Shown piece by piece: positions 60,141 to 64,000 of a stretch of 64,000 nucleotides of DNA. Source of the stretch: Phytoseiulus persimilis (taxonomy: Eukaryota > Arthropoda > Arachnida > Mesostigmata > Phytoseiidae). The notes beneath the pieces are model-generated. The model had not been told where the DNA came from and did no database searches. It saw only the letters and a list, made by a program, of their open reading frames with translations. A program made the position numbers and the translations under genes. Each line of letters opens with the position of its first letter. Within the stretch, counting starts at the first letter, position 1. The stretch lies in NCBI GenBank assembly GCA_037576195.1, contig CM075104.1, positions 2,734,775-2,798,774 on the forward strand, written 5' to 3'.

Positions 60141-62426
60141 TACAACTTTTGCAGGAGAATTTCTGCCCCTTTGCTCTTCTCTTCCTTGATCGCAGCTTTA
60201 TCCTGCGACAACAGACTCAGCGCCCAAGATTTCACGTCTTCGTCCCTGATTTCCAGCAAACGAATACACAAAAATGCGCCTCGGTTGCATCTCCACCAGG
60301 ATCTCAAAACACAATCGTTCGATTTTTCCATGAGGATTCTCGCAAACACTGATTTTTCCCTCTGCTTATCATGAGACAAGAGCTTCTTCAGAAAGAAGTG
60401 CCCGTGATTGCTTTCTATGAAGTGATTTTCAACGTTCTTTTCGTACGGAGTTTGCAGATGCTCGACAACACGGAGCATTGCTTTCCTCTGACAAGTCTCG
60501 TCAGCAGCCACGATCATCTCGCCAATCGCGACAGAAACTTCTCCTTCCTCAAAGAGATCTTCGAAGTTCTCACAGATTGCATCGATCAGGTGCTGCTGAA
60601 CCAACGCTAGGAGTTCTTTCCGTCGAAGAACCGGCTCTTTCTTGGAGTTTACGTTTCCATCACCCTGTTTGAGAAGCTCGATCGTGTCCGGCGAAAGCAC
60701 GCATGGATTCCTGCCAAGCATGAGATAAGCCAGAACTTTTGCTCCGAACTTATTCTTCAAAATTTCGTGGCGATTCTTCATGAGCTCCGTGATCACGGTT
60801 ACATTCAGCATGACTGTGTCGTCAACAGCGTCGAACAGTCCCATCAGCACCTGTAAGCAACGTTTCGGAACAGTAAAAAAGAGATCAGCCCAGGGAACAC
60901 GATACGAACAGTTTCCGCTTCGTAGCAATTTGATCCCGCCCGAGCAAGCATCGCTCCAGATAGACCGACCTTGTGCCCTTGGTCATCGGTGGCGATTTTG
61001 GTGACGAACTGCCTGAAGGACTTCGCGATCGCTTTGCGCTCCTTGGCTCCAGAGTGCCAGATGCACTGGAGCGCGACTTGCATGCCTTCTTTCGTGTGCA
61101 GAATTTCAACAAGAATGTGCAGAATTTGTCCGATCATATCCAGGCGGTCAGCTTTGTCCACGAGAACTTCGAACAATTGTTGCAGGAGCATGTGATATAA
61201 CCCGTATTTGATGACACCCTTGTCTGTCAATTTTACAAGCGTCTCCTAAGGGGAATTATGAGAGATTCAGTCGCTTGCAATAGGAATATTTCTCTGATCT
61301 GTCTCTCACGGTCGCGGAGATCTGTACACCATGGAAGCCTACCTTGAATTCGGATAGCATGTTTTCCTTCGCCAACTTCTCGGTACATTTGTCATAGACC
61401 ACCTTGAATGCTACCGCATCTTCTTTCTTAAAGTACACCAGCTCTTTAGAATAGAACTCTTGAGCCATTTCTGCTTTCTTCTTGTTGTTGCACACATCCT
61501 CGTAGAGAGTGGAAATTATCTGTGCAGCTTCTTTGTGTAGGAACAGGTCGGGCACGCGGGTTTGAACAGCCTTGAAGATAGCGTCTTTGTGAGCTTGACT
61601 TCCGTGGCGGAGGAAAGCCATGATGAGGTTCTTTGCGTATTTACACTTGGCGTAGTGGAGTATTTTGTCCTGGAAAAATGGAAGCGGATAGTGAGGTAAT
61701 CTGTCCCTGGGATGAGCGACCAGATCCAACGAGGCACTAAGTCTTCAGGAGTCGTGTCCGTCTTGGATCGCAACCGAGACAGACTATTTCGCGAAGACTC
61801 ACCTTCACTTCATCGAAAATCGAATTTTTGATTTCGGGACTGCCGTTCGTGTAAAGGCACTCAACTACCCTTGACGTGTCATGTGCTTCAACAACGTTTG
61901 CGATGCTACCCTTGAGCAGCTGGTGCAGCTCCAGTGCGAGTTTATTCCGTTCCTCTGAGCGAACGTCAGAACGCCTCAGTTTTTCCCAAACTTTTTTCGC
62001 ACTGTGTTGGAGCTGGTAAAACTTGTTGTCTTGTTGTTGCCGCATCTGAGGAAAGTTCTAGGCATGAGCCAACACGCACGCAGACATCGGCGTCACCCCG
62101 GCCAGCATATCATTCCAAATAATGCGAATACCCACCTTCTTTCGATCCTTCTTTTTCATTTCAAACCATTTCGGTTTATCATCGTCGGGCTTATTCTCAC
62201 CGGGCTTGCCAGTCTTTTTCACGAACGGTTTCTTCGTGAAAGGTTTCTGACCGACAGCTCCTTTCTTGATGAAAGGTTTCTTCGCATCGGTCTTTCCACC
62301 AAATGTACCTTTCTTCGCGAAAGGCCTTTTCGGAGCTGTTTTATCACCCTCAGTGCCTTTCCTGAATTTTGCTGGAGGACCCGTTGCGTCTCCAGCTGGA
62401 CGTTTCGAGGCTGTTCTCTTGTTCAT
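60140..62426 (-). CDS. PUM3: PUM3 / Puf-A (penguin), nucleolar Pumilio-like protein, complete
   Basis: A divergent PUF-repeat protein of the nucleolus; PUM3/Puf6 relatives bind RNA and act in ribosome biogenesis. Five minus-strand exons: 62426-62136, 62045-61803, 61669-61343, 61245-60970 and 60850-60140. All junctions are GT..AG in phase 0, giving 615 residues (human PUM3 is 648). The first exon is basic, with repeated KKPF/KKG motifs (KRPFAKKGTFGGK, KKPFIKKGAVG), as expected for a nucleolar-targeting tail. Then come VWEKLRRSDVRSEERNKL, VVEAHDTSRVVECL, LHYAKCKYAKNLIMAFLRHG and the C-terminal CPL-type region (GDGNVNSKKEPVLRRKELL, ENHFIESNHGHFFLKKLL). The protein ends GAEILLQKL with TAG, matching the family C-terminus, so the adjacent transposon has not truncated it. 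The start at 62426 follows a probable spliced leader exon. If that intron is retained, the same frame extends to an ATG at 62465. Confidence 0.95.
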
Positions 62427-62431
62427 TGATT

Positions 62432-62717
62432 GCTGATAAGGAGAGGATTCATTTGTGGGTGTCATTGAACCTGTCGTAGTTCACTCAGAGCAACCGGACG
62501 AAACTCACCCTTTCCAGCGCTTTAGAAGGAGTTCCTCCCTTGCCTTTCGTTCCCACTTTGTCAACCATTCCGTAACGTTTCCGAACGCACGGTGGAGTCT
62601 CGATGTGGCCCTGGTCGCGAAAGAGATACGTCTACTCGAATTATTAGGCAGTCCCGCGAACATGATAGGAATAGCGAACATTACTGCGATGTTTTCGAAG
62701 ATCCTCGTCTTGAACAT
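62432..62717 (-). CDS. Possible upstream small ORF on the PUM3 transcript
   Basis: A frame from 62717 encodes about 72 residues with a hydrophobic segment (NIAVMFAIPIMFAGL) and a basic/acidic end (EWLTKWERKAREELLLKRWK). A strong donor (AAAGG-GTGAGT at 62508) and an acceptor (CTCTCCTTATCAG at 62433) define a 76-base intron. Splicing joins AAAGG to CAATCAATGAAC, so the small frame ends GNQ-stop with TGA at 62425-62423, overlapping the PUM3 ATG at 62426-62424. I do not recognise the peptide. It may be a regulatory uORF, a second product of a two-cistron mRNA or simply an open 5'UTR. Confidence 0.4.
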
Positions 62718-63354
62718 CCGTATCTAACAAGCCTGACCGATAGTTAACTGGATCGCTGGAACTCACCAAGATTAGTGGAAACTCTCTATTGAGGAAGACT
62801 CAATTATCTGAGCAATTCTTCATGAAAAACAGTCTACTCAAATGCTGCGGCAACACGTGTGTTCTGTTTTGATGAGGGCAGACAAGCCTCCTCTCCACAA
62901 AGAGGAGGGGAGCGTTGCGACGGAGTACTACGTTGCCGCGAATGAGGGATCTGAGGGCCCGAAACTCCGAATTGCGAGAGAGTGTCGGACATCAGAGGCC
63001 CCTACCGATTGTTCACTGTCTTGCCATCACAAAATGGGAAAGAAACGGGTCATCACCGTGGTCGCGGTCACAAGTTTGAATCGTCTGCTATCGCTTGGCG
63101 GTTTGTTCGAATCCCGAGGGGTCGAAGGAATCGCCATACATTACAACAGCTGATATGAGCGCACGAGGATGTGATCGAGGATGTGAGGTTGGATCTTTGC
63201 TTGATCAGTCTTGCTCGATTCCCTCGTCAACGGGAGGGGGGCATACGCGATAAGACGGTCTGAATGAACAGGTTCTCGAATCGAGAGATACAAGGCTGAT
63301 TCTTCGCCCGTAGAGAAGACAGTGTGGAGTTACTTCTCCGATTTGCTGCTGCAA
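62718..63354. other. Divergent intergenic region between PUM3 and the right-edge gene
   Basis: Presumably contains both promoters; no defined element is visible. A 103-codon plus-strand ATG frame (62842-63153) is present but matches no family and is weak. Confidence 0.5.
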
Positions 63355-63830
63355 ATGTACTCAATTCGCCGCTTGACAACTGTGGTAGCCATTTCCTGTT
63401 TGCTCCTGCTGATCTACCTTGCCTTCGGTTTCAATAAATTCGAGCAACAGTATGCCAGAAGTCGAGCCAACGAATTCTCAGAGCGTGTCGCGAAAGTTTC
63501 GACGCATAAGAGACCCATACCGGTGAGTTCTCTGACGACTACGGAATGGAACTCTGCAAGGGCTGGTTCGATTCGACCGATGACTCTTCTGTTGGGATCG
63601 AATTTCCTCATTGAAATGTTGTTATCTTGGTCCGCCAGATAATGCCATCGAACATCCTCGAGCCGGAACTGCTTCATGAGCGAGTGCGGCGTCTGGTTCG
63701 AACAATCAAATTAGACCAGGAGTCGGTCGATGTCAGAACGAAACGAGTCAAGCGTGTCAACCTCACTGAGATCAGACAGCGTCGCGTTCAACATTATGAG
63801 GAGGAAGTCGGACTATCAGGAGCAGTGGAG
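63355..63830 (+). CDS. Type II membrane protein, N-terminal exons, unidentified
   Basis: Exon one runs from the ATG at 63355 to a donor (CCG-GTGAGT) after 63522. Exon two, 63639-63830, follows the acceptor GTCCGCCAG and ends at a donor GTTTGT. Phase is 0 throughout, and the intron is 116 bases. The protein begins MYSIRRL, then a single hydrophobic anchor at about residues 8-23 (TTVVAISCLLLLIYLAFGF). A charged, probably luminal stem follows (KLDQESVDVRTKRVKRVN, EIRQRRVQHYEEEVGLSGAVE). A short cytosolic tail, one anchor and a charged stem are typical of Golgi glycosyltransferases or sulfotransferases. The catalytic part is beyond the window, so the enzyme class is a guess. The upstream in-frame codons to 63322 lack an ATG. 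Confidence 0.55.
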
Positions 63831-64000
63831 GTTTGTGCACTGTCTGCAACGAATTTCTGTCCGCTCTAAAACAGCCACATTCAAAATCGGCTGTCTCGGA
63901 TTGGCCCCCGTTGCTCTGCCACGATGACGTACTTAACAAACGGTGGAAACTTCTTTTTTCCTCCCGAAGAACCCTTGGGGAACGGCGCACTCCTGGGTTC

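Noticed and set aside
1..64000. CRISPR arrays, bacterial operons or prophage-like systems
   Set aside because: Spliced animal genes and a hAT transposon show this is eukaryotic nuclear DNA, and no regularly spaced repeats were seen.

Overview
This is eukaryotic nuclear DNA, almost certainly from an arthropod. Three conserved genes are split by introns with GT..AG junctions, and their proteins are animal proteins. The calcineurin exons carry residues I associate with arthropod CanA (for example SYAACCDFL and DTKTGKP). GC-rich DNA, mostly short introns in the right-hand genes and 3'UTRs of only tens of bases would fit a compact mite-like genome, but species and even order are inference.

Layout. 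(1) 1-2470, minus strand: four exons of the calcineurin A catalytic subunit, running off the left edge. Its N-terminal exon is missing upstream; a splice-phase-compatible candidate lies at 25079-25232, which would make 2471-25078 one large first intron. (2) 24.3-27 kb: low-complexity, triplet- and tetranucleotide-rich DNA, possibly 5' leader or promoter of calcineurin. (3) 27-49 kb: no recognisable gene. It holds a few long or splice-bounded open frames of unknown meaning, a perfect hairpin palindrome at 40.8 kb and a repeat shared with 20.6 kb. (4) 49423-55831, plus strand: a complete IFT140 gene (intraflagellar transport complex A) in nine exons, about 1399 residues. (5) 57029-60132: a full-length but decayed hAT transposon with 12-bp terminal inverted repeats and a perfect 8-bp target duplication. 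(6) 60140-62426, minus strand: a complete PUM3/Puf-A gene (nucleolar Pumilio-like RNA-binding protein) in five exons, about 615 residues, with a possible upstream small ORF whose stop overlaps the PUM3 start. (7) 63355 to the right edge, plus strand: the first exons of an unidentified type II membrane protein, divergent from PUM3.

The most striking observation is the transposon landing. The hAT element inserted exactly at the PUM3 stop codon. Its target duplication contains the last base of TAG, so the protein end survives, but the native polyadenylation signal now lies 3.1 kb away on the far side of the element. The element supplies a replacement AATAAA and a 23-base G run in the PUM3 sense.

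The three conserved genes do unrelated jobs (calcium-dependent phosphatase, ciliary transport, ribosome biogenesis or RNA binding). IFT140 and PUM3 converge, and PUM3 diverges from the last gene. Nothing suggests an operon-like cluster apart from the possible two-ORF PUM3 transcript.
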